From: an uncultured Erythrobacter sp. | Lineage (GTDB): Bacteria > Pseudomonadota > Alphaproteobacteria > Sphingomonadales > Sphingomonadaceae | Direction of reading: 5' to 3' | Length of the DNA stretch: 64,000 nt | NCBI GenBank assembly: GCA_947501005.1 | Contig: CANMTU010000001.1 | Span: forward strand, 1,636,501 to 1,700,500 | Shown here: positions 25,192 to 34,027 of the stretch, in pieces | How the letters are laid out: every line of letters begins with the position of its first letter | Numbering within the stretch: the first letter of the stretch is position 1 | Notes under the pieces: model-generated | The model's database searches: none | What the model was told of the DNA's origin: nothing | What the model saw: the letters and a program-made list of their open reading frames with translations, nothing else | Position numbers and translations under genes: made by a program

Positions 25192-25983
25192 TTACTGCGC
25201 CGCTGGCGCGCTCTGTCCTTCGCCGGGCGATACACGCTGGCTGTCGAGCAATTCCTGAACGTCGTCCACCGCGTCGACGCCGAGGATGCCCGCCATGTTG
25301 AGCATCCGGGCGCGCGCGCTTTCGGGCGTATTCTCGTCCCGCGCGATCTGGGCGAACAGGGCACCCGCCTCGTCACGATGGCCTTGCGCAAGATAGGCAT
25401 GGGCGACGAGTTCGCCGGCGCTGGCGAAGAACGGCCGGCCCGGAACCGCCAGCGGCCGCAACACGGTGACGACCTCGGCCGGCTGCATCGTGTCGTAGCG
25501 GGTGGAGACCTCGCGAATGCGGGCAAGATCGCGCAGGGCCTGCGGCGCGGCATCGTCGTCCGCCACGGCGGCGAACAGGCGCGCCGCTTCCTCGGCCTGG
25601 CCCTGTTCCGCCGCGATCCCCGCGCGCAGCAGGCGGGCATTCACGCTGGCCGTGCTGTCGCCGCCATCTGCCAGCGGCTTGAGGCGTTCGTCCGCCGCCG
25701 CGAGATTGCCGGCCTGCATCTGGTCGAGCGCGGTGACCAGCACCTCGCCATCGGCTTCCATCGCCTGTTCCCGCTGGTGCTGCCAGAACAGATACGCCCC
25801 GAAGGCGACGATCAGCAGCACCACGATCCCGAGGAGGGGCTTGCCGTAGCGGGCCATGAAGCTTTCGAAATCGCCTTGGCGGACGGCATCGTCGACCTCG
25901 CGCGCCAGCGCGTTGTGCTGGGCGGCTTCGGCCTGTGCGCGCTTGTCTTCGCGGGAAAGGGCAGTCGTCGGTGTGCGGGCCAC
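25192..25983 (-). CDS. YfgM-like tetratricopeptide membrane protein
   Basis: A 263-residue protein with a single transmembrane helix (PLLGIVVLLIVAFGAYLFW) at about residues 49-67 after a charged cytosolic segment. A long periplasmic helical domain with TPR-like helix pairs follows (LVTALDQMQAGNLAAADERL, LLRAGIAAEQGQAEEAARLF). This is the YfgM layout, linked in E. coli to the SecYEG translocon and periplasmic chaperones. It is directly upstream of bamB on the same strand, the usual order. Confidence 0.85.
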   Translation of the reverse strand: MARTPTTALSREDKRAQAEAAQHNALAREVDDAVRQGDFESFMARYGKPLLGIVVLLIVAFGAYLFWQHQREQAMEADGEVLVTALDQMQAGNLAAADERLKPLADGGDSTASVNARLLRAGIAAEQGQAEEAARLFAAVADDDAAPQALRDLARIREVSTRYDTMQPAEVVTVLRPLAVPGRPFFASAGELVAHAYLAQGHRDEAGALFAQIARDENTPESARARMLNMAGILGVDAVDDVQELLDSQRVSPGEGQSAPAAQ

Positions 25984-26068
25984 TGCGGGCGGGCTCCCAT
26001 GATCCAGAGTGAGTGCGATCGGCTAACGCGCGTCTTTAGGCAGCGGCGGCGCAGAGGGCAATGCCCCC

Positions 26069-26110
26069 CGCCGTGCATACGGCGCCTCTTCTCGAGGCCG
26101 GCGAACCGGC
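26069..26110. terminator. Two small hairpins after the glycosyltransferase gene
   Basis: CGCCGT-GCAT-ACGGCG (26069-26084) is a perfect 6-bp stem with a 4-base loop, and GCCGG-CGAA-CCGGC (26097-26110) is a 5-bp stem with a tetraloop. They lie downstream of the glycosyltransferase gene on the minus strand, in the 140-base gap before the YfgM-like gene. No U-tract, so termination is weakly supported. Confidence 0.3.
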
Positions 26111-26123
26111 GGGAAACGCCATG

Positions 26124-27260
26124 TCAGAACTCACGCTTCATCGCGCTGGTGAACAGGCGGCGGAAGGTGGCGGCGATCTTGTCCTGCTCCAGCCGGCCGA
26201 CCGCTCGCGCACGGTTCGCCTCGCCCAGTTCCTCGCGCAGCGGTTTGTCGGTCGCCAGCCGGCGGAAGAGTTCGGTCAGCCGTGCTTCGTTCCCCGGGGC
26301 CGACAGGAGATGCGCGTTGCCCTCGTCCACCATGCCGCCGATCGTCTTCGTGGCCGGGGCAGCAATCGGCAGGCCGGCGGCCATCGCCTTGGCCATGGCG
26401 AAGGGATACGGAGCCTCGTCACCCGCCATCGCGAACACGTCGAACAGGTCGAACGCCCGGTCGGGATCGCGGCCGGGGCCGGGAAGATGCACGTGATCGT
26501 TGATCTCAAGCCGGTCGACCTCGCGCTCGATCGCGCCGCGCGCCGGCCCTTCGCCCAAGATGACGAGATGCCAGTTCTCGTCTTCGATCCCGGCAAAGGC
26601 GCGGACCAGCATCGGCAGGTTCGCCGCCTCCCCCAGCGGGGTGACCGCGCCGATCCACTTTTCGCCGGGATGCTTGATCAGCCGCAGGGCATCGGGCTTG
26701 GCCCGCATGGCGAACAGCCTGGTATCGATGCCGAAGGGGATGTGCTTCACCCGGCCCAACGGCTGCTGCCATTCGACCAGTGCCAGTTCCTCCAGCTCCT
26801 CCGTCGGGACAACCAGCCCCGCCGTCTTGCCGAGAGCGATGCGGCGATACCAGCTGCGTCCGCGGCTCGGTCTGGCGGCACTTTCCGTGCCCAGATCGTC
26901 CTCGAAATGGATAAGCGGCGGCAGGCCGAACGCGTCCTTGAACAAGGTGTGCGCCATCGCCGCATCGATCGCGCCGTAATTGTAGGACAGCACCAGATCG
27001 TAAGGCTGCATCGTCCGCGCGATCCGCGTCAACCGGCCGGGCAGCGGCCGGCCTTCGAGCGAGGGGAATTCGGGCGACAGGTCGACGTCGATCCCCCTGG
27101 CAAAATCCTTGTAGCCAAGCATCGCCCCGTCCTCGGCAAAGACGATCGAATGGCGCAGCCCGGTACCCAGCGCGTTGACGAGATCGCGCACCCGGCGCAC
27201 CTCGCCGTCTTCCGTCACCCCGGAATACAGGTGCAGGACGTGCGGCAGATCACGGCTCAT
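26124..27260 (-). CDS. Glycosyltransferase, GT-B type (group 1/4)
   Basis: A 378-residue protein with the two-Rossmann GT-B layout. The N-terminus (PHVLHLYSGVTEDGEVRRVRDLVNAL) is acceptor-side. The C-terminal half has WIGAVTPLGEAANLPMLVRAF, WHLVILGEGPARGAIEREV, NDHVHLPGPGRD and DVFAMAGDEAPYPFAMAKAMAAGLPI, the EX7E-like region of family GT4. The donor and acceptor cannot be named. ATG 27260 overlaps the stop of the upstream hydrolase gene by 4 bases. Confidence 0.85.
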   Translation of the reverse strand: MSRDLPHVLHLYSGVTEDGEVRRVRDLVNALGTGLRHSIVFAEDGAMLGYKDFARGIDVDLSPEFPSLEGRPLPGRLTRIARTMQPYDLVLSYNYGAIDAAMAHTLFKDAFGLPPLIHFEDDLGTESAARPSRGRSWYRRIALGKTAGLVVPTEELEELALVEWQQPLGRVKHIPFGIDTRLFAMRAKPDALRLIKHPGEKWIGAVTPLGEAANLPMLVRAFAGIEDENWHLVILGEGPARGAIEREVDRLEINDHVHLPGPGRDPDRAFDLFDVFAMAGDEAPYPFAMAKAMAAGLPIAAPATKTIGGMVDEGNAHLLSAPGNEARLTELFRRLATDKPLREELGEANRARAVGRLEQDKIAATFRRLFTSAMKREF

Positions 27261-28132
27261 GCGATGCTGGCGAGAAGCGAATCGATCGCGCTGCGGACTT
27301 CGGGTTCGTCCAGCGTCGGCGCGTGGCCGGTATCGGCCACGGTGACCGCGTCGGCATTGGGCGCGCGGCGCTGCATCTCGGCAAAGGTCGCCTCGCTCAG
27401 CAAGGCCGAGACCGCGCCCCGCACCAGCAGCAACGGCTTGTCGGCCAGCGCATCGAAGGCGGGCCATAGATCGGGCGGCACGGCATTCTCGTCCGCCGCT
27501 AGGAAGGGTTCGGCGATATGCATGTCGTAATCGAAGGCGATCCGCCCGTTGCTGCACAACACCATCGAACGCTTGGCCATCGCGATCCAGTCCTGCGTAT
27601 CGAAGCGCGGGTGGGCGGCGCCATGCGCCTCTTCCAGGGTGCGGGCGGCGTGCATCCAGGTGGGGAAGCTGCGGCTCTGCCCGATATAGCCGCGGATATG
27701 GGCCAGCCCCGCCGCTTCGACCACGGGGCCGATATCGTTGAGCACGGTGCCCGCGATCCGGCGCGCGTCGCCTGCCGCCATCAGCATCGTCATCAGCCCG
27801 CCCATCGAGGTGCCGATGGACACGAAGCGGGCGATGCCTTCCTGTGCCAGCAGCGCCTCGATGTCGGCAATATAGGTGGGCACGGAATAGGTCGCGCTGT
27901 CCTCGGCATAGTCGCTGTTTCCCCGGCCACGCATGTCCGGCACGATCACGCGCCAGCCCTGCGCCGCGATGTGCTGCGCCAGGGCGTCGAAATCGCGGCT
28001 GTTGCGGGTCAGCCCGTGGAGGCACAGCACGGGCGGGCGGGTCGCCCCCCGCGCGCCGCCGGCATAGTCGCGGAAATACAGGGTCAGTCCGTCGGCGCTT
28101 TGCCATTCGGCTTCGGTGAAGGCGTTGTCCAT
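27257..28132 (-). CDS. Alpha/beta-fold hydrolase
   Basis: A 291-residue protein. The oxyanion-side PPVLCLHGLTRNSRDFDALA, DMRGRGNSDY and nucleophile elbow GTSMGG (Ser) are clear, and the C-terminal His is in DTGHAPTLDEPE. This is the general esterase/epoxide-hydrolase fold. The Ser nucleophile makes an esterase or C-C hydrolase more likely than an epoxide hydrolase. It is translationally coupled to the glycosyltransferase (ATGA overlap). Confidence 0.8.
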   Translation of the reverse strand: MDNAFTEAEWQSADGLTLYFRDYAGGARGATRPPVLCLHGLTRNSRDFDALAQHIAAQGWRVIVPDMRGRGNSDYAEDSATYSVPTYIADIEALLAQEGIARFVSIGTSMGGLMTMLMAAGDARRIAGTVLNDIGPVVEAAGLAHIRGYIGQSRSFPTWMHAARTLEEAHGAAHPRFDTQDWIAMAKRSMVLCSNGRIAFDYDMHIAEPFLAADENAVPPDLWPAFDALADKPLLLVRGAVSALLSEATFAEMQRRAPNADAVTVADTGHAPTLDEPEVRSAIDSLLASIA

Positions 28133-28223
28133 CGCCGCGCGATAGCGAAGCGGAGCGCGAATTTCGAGCGCTAGCTTGCATGGCGGCTTGCAAGGCGGAA
28201 CCCGCGCCCCCACCCTCGAACCC

Positions 28224-29630
28224 ATGCCGACCGCCCCGCCCGCCTCGCCCTACCGCCCCGATACGCCCATTGCCGCGCTTGCCCCATGGCTCGGCGATGC
28301 CGTCGATGCGGCGGACTTTCCCCGCACCGATCTGCGCTTCCGCAACGATTCGTGGGCCGCCGCCGTCGGGCTGGAGGGGCTGAACGACGCGGAGTGGACC
28401 CAACATTTCGGGCGATTCGCGCCGCTGCCCGATAATCTGCCCCGCCCCCTCGCCCTGCGCTATCACGGCCACCAGTTCCGGGTGTACAATCCCGAGATCG
28501 GCGACGGGCGTGGGTTCCTGTTCGCCCAGCTGCGCGATGGCGGGGGGCGGCTGCTCGATCTCGGCACCAAGGGTTCGGGGCAGACACCGTGGAGCCGGCT
28601 CGGCGACGGGAGGTTGACGCTGAAAGGCGGGGTGCGTGAAATCCTCGCGACCGAAATGCTCGAGGCGCTCGGCGTCTATACCAGCAAGACCTTCTCGATC
28701 ATCGAGACGGGCGAGCAACTGACCCGGGGCGACGAGCCTTCGCCCACCCGCTCCGCCGTGATGACCCGGTTGAGCCACGGCCATATCCGCATCGGCAGTT
28801 TCCAGCGCCTGCTCGCGCTGGAGGAGGCCGATCACATGCGCGAACTGGTTGACTATTGCCTCGCGCAATTCCCCGGCCCGCCTCCACCCGAAGGCGCGCC
28901 GGGCCGAAACGAGCCGGCCGTGCGCCTGCTGCACCTCGTGGTGGAACGGCTGGCCGATCTCGCCGCAAGCTGGATGGTGGCGGGCTTCGTCCACGGCGTG
29001 CTCAACACCGACAATATGAATGTCACCGGCGAAAGCTTCGACTACGGCCCGTGGCGGTTCATGCCGCGCTGGGAGCCGGGCTTCACCGCCGCCTATTTCG
29101 ACCATGCCGGGCTCTACGCCTTCGGCCGCCAGCCCGAAGCGCTGCACTGGAATTGCGGGCAGCTGGCCGTCGCCCTGCGCTTGCTGGCCGACGCCCCGCC
29201 CCTGATCGCCGCGCTGGAACGCTTCGGGCCACTTTATGCCGAAGCGATCGGGCGGCGCTGGTGCTGGCGGCTCGGGTTGGAAAGCCTCGGCGCGGAGAAA
29301 GACGCGGAGCTGGTCGCAGCTTGCGAAGCCTATCTTGCCGGGGGCGACGCCCCGCCAGATGCCTTCTTCCATGCCCATCGAGCCGGGCGGAACGTGCCGG
29401 AAGAATTGAAAGGCGTTTTTGCCGGCCGCCAAGCGCTCGACAGCAGCCATGCCTACTGGTCCGACGCCGAACCGCAGACCATGCTGATCGACGAGGTCGA
29501 GACCATCTGGTCCGCCATTGCCGAGGGTGACGACTGGGCGCCGCTGCATGCCAAGGTCGCCGCGATCCGGCGCATGGGCGAAGCCCACGGCCCCGCACCC
29601 GCCCCGGCGGGACATGGCCCGGTCGGTTGA
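28224..29630 (+). CDS. selO: Protein adenylyltransferase SelO
   Basis: A 468-residue pseudokinase-fold enzyme (YdiU/SelO family, UPF0061) that AMPylates protein Ser/Thr/Tyr in the redox response. Seen: LALRYHGHQFRVYNPEIGDG, LLDLGTKGSGQTPWSR, LKGGVREILATEMLEALGV and GFVHGVLNTDNMNVTGE followed by DYGPWRFM, the conserved active-site regions. ATG 28224 gives MPTAPPASPYRP. Bacterial SelO usually has Cys instead of the C-terminal selenocysteine found in animals, and this C-terminus has neither. It is divergent from the hydrolase gene. Confidence 0.93.
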   Translation: MPTAPPASPYRPDTPIAALAPWLGDAVDAADFPRTDLRFRNDSWAAAVGLEGLNDAEWTQHFGRFAPLPDNLPRPLALRYHGHQFRVYNPEIGDGRGFLFAQLRDGGGRLLDLGTKGSGQTPWSRLGDGRLTLKGGVREILATEMLEALGVYTSKTFSIIETGEQLTRGDEPSPTRSAVMTRLSHGHIRIGSFQRLLALEEADHMRELVDYCLAQFPGPPPPEGAPGRNEPAVRLLHLVVERLADLAASWMVAGFVHGVLNTDNMNVTGESFDYGPWRFMPRWEPGFTAAYFDHAGLYAFGRQPEALHWNCGQLAVALRLLADAPPLIAALERFGPLYAEAIGRRWCWRLGLESLGAEKDAELVAACEAYLAGGDAPPDAFFHAHRAGRNVPEELKGVFAGRQALDSSHAYWSDAEPQTMLIDEVETIWSAIAEGDDWAPLHAKVAAIRRMGEAHGPAPAPAGHGPVG

Positions 29631-29712
29631 CGCGCCGCCGTTTCCGTCACACATCCCCCCCTCGCCACCGTCCGGCAGCGTCCGTCATCCAATTGAGAGA
29701 GGTCACCCACCC

Positions 29713-31128
29713 GTGTCGCAAACCGAACTCGTCTCCTTCGAACCTGCCACCGGCGAAGAATTGTGGCGGGGCGCGGCCGGCGATGTGGACGAGGCGATCG
29801 AGAAGGCGACCGAGGCCCGGCGTGGCTGGGCACAGCAACCGGTGGGGCAGCGCATGGAACTGGTGCGCCGCTTCGCCAACCAAGTGCGAAAGCAGGCCGA
29901 TCCCTTTGCCGAACTGATCGCGCGCGAAACCGGCAAGCCTTTGTGGGAAGCCCGCACCGAGGTCGAGGCGGTGATCGGCAAGGTCGAGATCTCGATCAAC
30001 GCCTATGCCGAACGGACCGGGCAGAAAAAGCTTAACAGCGCATTGCAGGGCACCGCCGCGCTGCGCCACAAGCCGCATGGCATCATGGCCGTGCTCGGCC
30101 CCTACAATTTCCCGGCGCACTTGCCCAACGGCCACATCGTGCCGGCCCTGATCGCGGGCAATTGCGTGATCTTCAAGCCGAGTGAGAAGACCCCGGCGGT
30201 GGGCGAGTTCCTCGTCCGATGCTTTCATGACGCCAAGGTGCCGGAAGGCGTGATCCAGTGCCTGCAGGGCGGTGCCGACGTGGGCAAGGCGCTGGTCGAA
30301 CACTGGATGGTGAACGGCGTGCTGTTCACCGGATCGGCGCGCGCGGGCATTGCGATCAACCGCAAGCTCGCTTCCGATCCGGGCAAGATCCTGGCGCTGG
30401 AGATGGGCGGTAACAATCCGATCGTCGTGCTCGACACGCCCAAGATCGAGGATGCGGCGGTCACCATCGTCCAGTCCGCCTTCACGACCGCGGGCCAGCG
30501 CTGCACCGCGGCCCGGCGGCTGGTCGTGGTCGACAGCATGTACGACCGGATCGTGCCGGCGGTGAAGGCACTGGCCGAACGGTTGATCGTGGGCGAACCC
30601 TTTGCCGACCCGCAGCCCTTTATGGGCACGGTGATCGACAACCAGACAGCTGACCTGCTTTCCGAAAGCTTCGTCGCGTTGATGAGCCGGGGCGGCAAGC
30701 CGATCATGCACCTGAAGCGGCCGGACGAGAACCTGCCCTTCCTCAGCCCCGCGATCATCGATTCGACCGATATGGACGAGCGGCCCGACATCGAATTGTT
30801 CGGCCCGCTGCTGCAGGTCGTCCGCGTGGCCGATTTCGACGAGGCGATCATGGAGGCGAACAATACGCGCTACGGTCTCTCCGCCTCGCTGGTCGGTGGT
30901 GGGCCGCAGGATTTCGAGCTGTTCTGGAACGAGAGCCGGGCCGGCATCGTCAACTGGAACCGGCCAACCAACGGCGCCTCGTCCGCCGCGCCGTTCGGCG
31001 GCATCGGCCTGTCCGGCAATCACCGCCCGGCGGCCTATTACGCTGCCGACTATTGCGCCTATCCGGTCGCCAGCACCGAAATGGAGCAACCGCGCGCCAG
31101 CATCGGTGTCGGCCTCTCCGAACAGTGA
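29713..31128 (+). CDS. astD: Succinylglutamate-semialdehyde dehydrogenase (AstD type)
   Basis: A 471-residue aldehyde dehydrogenase. Seen: LGPYNFPAHLPNGHIVPAL, LEMGGNNPIVVLD with the catalytic Glu, TTAGQRCTAARRLV with the catalytic Cys, and SAAPFGGIGLSGNHRPAAYYAADYCAYPV, the C-terminal pattern of AstD (arginine succinyltransferase pathway). GTG 29713 is the start, with GAGAGG about 11 bases upstream. No other ast gene is in the window, so the pathway context is missing and a related aldehyde substrate is possible. Confidence 0.85.
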   Translation: MSQTELVSFEPATGEELWRGAAGDVDEAIEKATEARRGWAQQPVGQRMELVRRFANQVRKQADPFAELIARETGKPLWEARTEVEAVIGKVEISINAYAERTGQKKLNSALQGTAALRHKPHGIMAVLGPYNFPAHLPNGHIVPALIAGNCVIFKPSEKTPAVGEFLVRCFHDAKVPEGVIQCLQGGADVGKALVEHWMVNGVLFTGSARAGIAINRKLASDPGKILALEMGGNNPIVVLDTPKIEDAAVTIVQSAFTTAGQRCTAARRLVVVDSMYDRIVPAVKALAERLIVGEPFADPQPFMGTVIDNQTADLLSESFVALMSRGGKPIMHLKRPDENLPFLSPAIIDSTDMDERPDIELFGPLLQVVRVADFDEAIMEANNTRYGLSASLVGGGPQDFELFWNESRAGIVNWNRPTNGASSAAPFGGIGLSGNHRPAAYYAADYCAYPVASTEMEQPRASIGVGLSEQ

Positions 31129-31141
31129 CCTGACGCGATAA

Positions 31142-31179
31142 GGGCGCCGCCTTCCCCCCGAAGGGTTCCGGCGACGCCC
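31142..31179. terminator. Hairpin after the astD gene
   Basis: GGGCGCCGCC (31142-31151) and GGCGACGCCC (31170-31179) pair with one mismatch around an 18-base loop that contains a small CCC/GGG stem. It lies in the 116-base gap between convergent genes. There is no U-tract. Confidence 0.35.
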
Positions 31180-31244
31180 CGCGACCCCATGAGGGATCGC
31201 GCTATCGGCCGTGGGTGGGCACGGCCTCTAGCTCTGGTGATGGA

Positions 31245-31802
31245 TCAGCCGCAGCGCGTGTTCGACCGGTCGATCGTGCGACCGAGCAAGGCCCCCGCCG
31301 CGCCGCCGAGGATGGCGCCCAGCGTACGGTCGCCCCGCCCGGCTACTTCGTGGCCGAGTAATGCACCGACCCCGGCGCCGACCAGCAAGCCGGTCGTGCC
31401 ATTGTCCTTGCGGCAATAGTAACGCCCGTCGTCACCGCGCCAGATGCGCGTGTCGCGCCGGACCGGCTGCCCGTAATTGCGGTCGTAATTGTTGTAATAG
31501 GGCTGCGCCGAACCGCGATAGCTGTAGCGGTCGTCATAGCGTCGATCGTCATAGCGCCGGTCGTCGTAGCGCCCTTCGTAACGGCGATCGTCGTAGCGGG
31601 CGTCGCGATAGTCGCGGTCGTGGCGATGAGCGTGCTTGCGCTTGTGCTTGTGCCGGGGCTTGTGTTCGAACACCATGTCGCCGGTCGCCGCGGTGTAGGC
31701 AGGCGCGGTGTGGCCGGGAAGATCGGCCGCGCTTGCCGGAACGGCCAGCGTCAGTCCGGTGGTGGCCAGAACCAGGGCGGCGGGTTTGAAGATCGGGGGC
31801 AT
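31245..31802 (-). CDS. Exported glycine-zipper protein with RYDDR repeats
   Basis: A 185-residue protein. The signal peptide ends near PASAAD. A His/Lys-rich stretch (HKPRHKHKRKHAHRHDRDY) leads into repeated RYDDRRYEGRYDDRRYDDR units at residues 63-96. An aromatic section with RIWRGDDGRYYCRKDNGTTG follows, then a glycine zipper (LLVGAGVGALLGHEVAGRG, GAILGGAAGALLG). The RY-C-KDNGT-G-GL-G- core resembles the glycine-zipper 2TM family (RcnB/YMGG-like envelope proteins). GAGGAG lies 9 bases before ATG 31802. Probably outer-membrane/periplasmic; function unknown. Confidence 0.75.
   Translation of the reverse strand: MPPIFKPAALVLATTGLTLAVPASAADLPGHTAPAYTAATGDMVFEHKPRHKHKRKHAHRHDRDYRDARYDDRRYEGRYDDRRYDDRRYDDRYSYRGSAQPYYNNYDRNYGQPVRRDTRIWRGDDGRYYCRKDNGTTGLLVGAGVGALLGHEVAGRGDRTLGAILGGAAGALLGRTIDRSNTRCG
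31515..31616 (-). repeat. DNA tandem repeat coding RYDDR units
   Basis: Within the glycine-zipper gene, imperfect 12-15 base units of the form TAGCGxCGxTCGTCG (seen on the plus strand) repeat several times and encode RYDDR/RYEGR. Slippage-prone, so length may vary between strains. Confidence 0.7.
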
Positions 31803-31840
31803 GGCGGTGTTCTCCTCATCTGCTCCGACTCGCTGAGCCG

Positions 31841-31852
31841 TTAACCCGTTAA
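31841..31852. promoter_or_regulatory. TTAAC-GTTAA palindrome in a divergent intergenic region
   Basis: TTAAC-CC-GTTAA at 31841-31852, with an overlapping CCGTTAA direct repeat, lies 39 bases upstream of the glycine-zipper start codon in the 181-base gap before rarD. It could be a regulator site. No protein partner can be named. Confidence 0.25.
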
Positions 31853-31983
31853 GGTTTAGAGCCGATTGCCTGAACAATTCGCAACTTGCCGGTCAGAATT
31901 CGATTTTACGATGAACGGAGCAGGGATCGGCGGCTAATCGATCCTTGTGGACCGGACGGCTGGCGCCTACCTGCGCGCTATTC

Positions 31984-32886
31984 ATGGAACCGACAGACAC
32001 CGAAAGCCCGAAGAGCGGCCTTGCGGCAGCCTTCGGCGCCTATGTGACCTGGGGTTTCCTGCCCCTCTACCTGATCCTCGTGCGCAGCGTGCCGGCGTTC
32101 GAATTTGTCGCCTGGCGGATCGTGTGGACGCTGCCCATCTGCCTGCTGATCGTCGCCTTCCGCAAGCAGGGCGCGGACGTGATCGCGGCGCTGCGCAATC
32201 CGCGCGTCCTCGGCTGGCTGGTGCTGAGCGCCACGCTGATCGCGGTGAACTGGGTGGTGTATGTCTGGGCGATCCAGCAGGGGCGGGTCTATGCCGCGAG
32301 TTTGGGGTATTACATCAATCCGCTGCTCAATATCCTGCTCGGCACGCTGTTCCTGAAAGAGACGCTGAGCCGCCTGCAATGGGTCGCGGTCGGCATCGCG
32401 GCGGTCGGCGTGTCGCTTCTGGCGGGCGGCGCGCTGACGACCCTGTGGATCAGCCTGACCCTGGCGGGGACCTTCGGGACATATGGCCTCGTGCGCAAGC
32501 AGGTGCCGGTCGGCTCGCTACCCGGGCTGACGATCGAATCGCTGGTACTGCTGCTGCCTTCGATCCTGGTGACCCTGTACTATGCCGGCACGCCGCAGGG
32601 TTCTTCCTTCGAGGTCAGTCTCGGCCTCAGCCTCACGATCGTGCTGGGCGGTTTCCTCACCGCCATTCCGCTGCTGATGTTCGCGGTGGCGGCGCGGCGG
32701 ATGCCCTATTCCACGCTCGGCTTCATCCAGTTCCTCGCGCCCAGCATCGTCTTCGTGCTCGGCCTGACCGTGTTCGGCGAGGAGTTGAAACCCGTGCAGG
32801 CCGCATGCTTCGCCTGCATCTGGGCGGCGGCGGCGCTGTTCATCTACGACCTTCTCAGCCGACGCCGCGCAGCCGCCACCGCATAG
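31984..32886 (+). CDS. rarD: RarD-type EamA transporter
   Basis: A 300-residue inner-membrane protein with ten hydrophobic helices in two EamA halves. Typical RarD features: [16 protein letters not shown] near the start, [48 protein letters not shown], and [15 protein letters not shown]. Substrate is not known; the family is annotated as chloramphenicol-sensitive/drug-metabolite transport. ATG 31984 begins [12 protein letters not shown]. Its 3' end overlaps the convergent pyrC by 32 bases. Confidence 0.92.
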   Translation: MEPTDTESPKSGLAAAFGAYVTWGFLPLYLILVRSVPAFEFVAWRIVWTLPICLLIVAFRKQGADVIAALRNPRVLGWLVLSATLIAVNWVVYVWAIQQGRVYAASLGYYINPLLNILLGTLFLKETLSRLQWVAVGIAAVGVSLLAGGALTTLWISLTLAGTFGTYGLVRKQVPVGSLPGLTIESLVLLLPSILVTLYYAGTPQGSSFEVSLGLSLTIVLGGFLTAIPLLMFAVAARRMPYSTLGFIQFLAPSIVFVLGLTVFGEELKPVQAACFACIWAAAALFIYDLLSRRRAAATA

Positions 32887-33898
32887 TCTCGCCGGCATGG
32901 AAGGGGACGATAGCCTCCCCGCCGCAATCGAGTTCGTCGGCCACCGCGAGCGGCGCCTTGTCCAGCGTGATCGTACCCTCGTTCAGCGGCAGCCCGTAGA
33001 AGCGCGGGCCGTTTTCGCTGGCAAAACCCTCGAACCGGTCGAGCGCGCCTTCCTCCTCGAACACCGAGACATAGCTTTCCAGCGCATGGGGCGCGTTGAA
33101 GATGCCGGCACAGCCGCAGGCGGATTCCTTGGCATGGCGCGGATGGGGCGCGCTGTCGGTTCCGAGGAAATACTTGCCCGAACCCGATGTCGCGGCACGG
33201 CGCAGGGCCAGCCGGTGCTCCTCGCGCTTGGCGACCGGCAGGCAGAACATATGCGGGCGGATTCCGCCGACGAGGATCGCATTGCGATTGATCTGGAGAT
33301 GCTGGGGCGTGATCGTCGCGCCGACCCGGTCGCTCGCGCCGTCGACGAAATTGGCCGCCTGGCTGGTGGTGATGTGTTCGAACACCACTTTCAATTCCGG
33401 CAGTCGCGCGACGAGCGGCGCGAGGATGCGGTCGATGAACACGGCCTCGCGATCGAAGATGTCGACCTCGTCGCCCGTCACCTCGCCATGGACGCAGAGC
33501 GGCATGCCGATCGCCGCCATCCTCTCAAGCACCGGCATGATGTTGGCGATATCGGTCACCCCCTGGGCGCTGTTGGTCGTGGCCCCGGCGGGATAGAGCT
33601 TTGCGGCGGTCAGCACGCCGTCCGCGAACCCGGCGGCAAGGTCGGCCGCATCGCTGTGATCCGTGAGATAGGCCGTCATCAGCGGCGCGAATTGCACACC
33701 CGGCGGCACCGCTTCCACGATCCGCGCGCGATAGGCGGCGGCCATGGCGGTGGTCGTAACCGGGGGCGAGAGGTTGGGCATGACGATCGCGCGGGCGAAC
33801 TGGCACGCGGTATAGGGCACTACGGCGCGCATCATCGCGCCATCGCGGAAATGCAGGTGCCAGTCGTCAGGGCGGCGGATGGTCAGCGATTCGGGCAT
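32855..33898 (-). CDS. pyrC: Dihydroorotase (class II, PyrC)
   Basis: A 347-residue zinc enzyme of pyrimidine synthesis. Metal ligands are visible: [10 protein letters not shown] (His-x-His), [13 protein letters not shown] (carbamylated Lys), LCVHGEV, FEHITT and [14 protein letters not shown] with the catalytic Asp. Length and motifs match the homodimeric E. coli type. ATG 33898 starts [14 protein letters not shown]. It is read alone, convergent with rarD and divergent from ygfZ. Confidence 0.96.
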   Translation of the reverse strand: MPESLTIRRPDDWHLHFRDGAMMRAVVPYTACQFARAIVMPNLSPPVTTTAMAAAYRARIVEAVPPGVQFAPLMTAYLTDHSDAADLAAGFADGVLTAAKLYPAGATTNSAQGVTDIANIMPVLERMAAIGMPLCVHGEVTGDEVDIFDREAVFIDRILAPLVARLPELKVVFEHITTSQAANFVDGASDRVGATITPQHLQINRNAILVGGIRPHMFCLPVAKREEHRLALRRAATSGSGKYFLGTDSAPHPRHAKESACGCAGIFNAPHALESYVSVFEEEGALDRFEGFASENGPRFYGLPLNEGTITLDKAPLAVADELDCGGEAIVPFHAGETMRWRLRGVG

Positions 33899-34027
33899 GG
33901 GAGCGGGTTAGCCCGCCCGGCTTCGTTTCGCCATCCACGCCGCGCTTTCCTTCGGCCGGCCCAATGCGATTGGCGAGCCGCCTTATCATGGGTTCCGCTT
34001 TGACGAAGCGAGCCTACATTGGATCGC

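Noticed and set aside
26124..29654. A 1176-codon open frame on the minus strand
   Set aside because: Its C-terminal 378 codons are the glycosyltransferase. The upstream part is antisense to selO and an alternate frame of the hydrolase gene, with shadow-type composition.
31515..31616. Possible CRISPR-like short repeats
   Set aside because: The units are 12-15 bases, contiguous and in frame within a coding sequence encoding RYDDR; there are no spacers.
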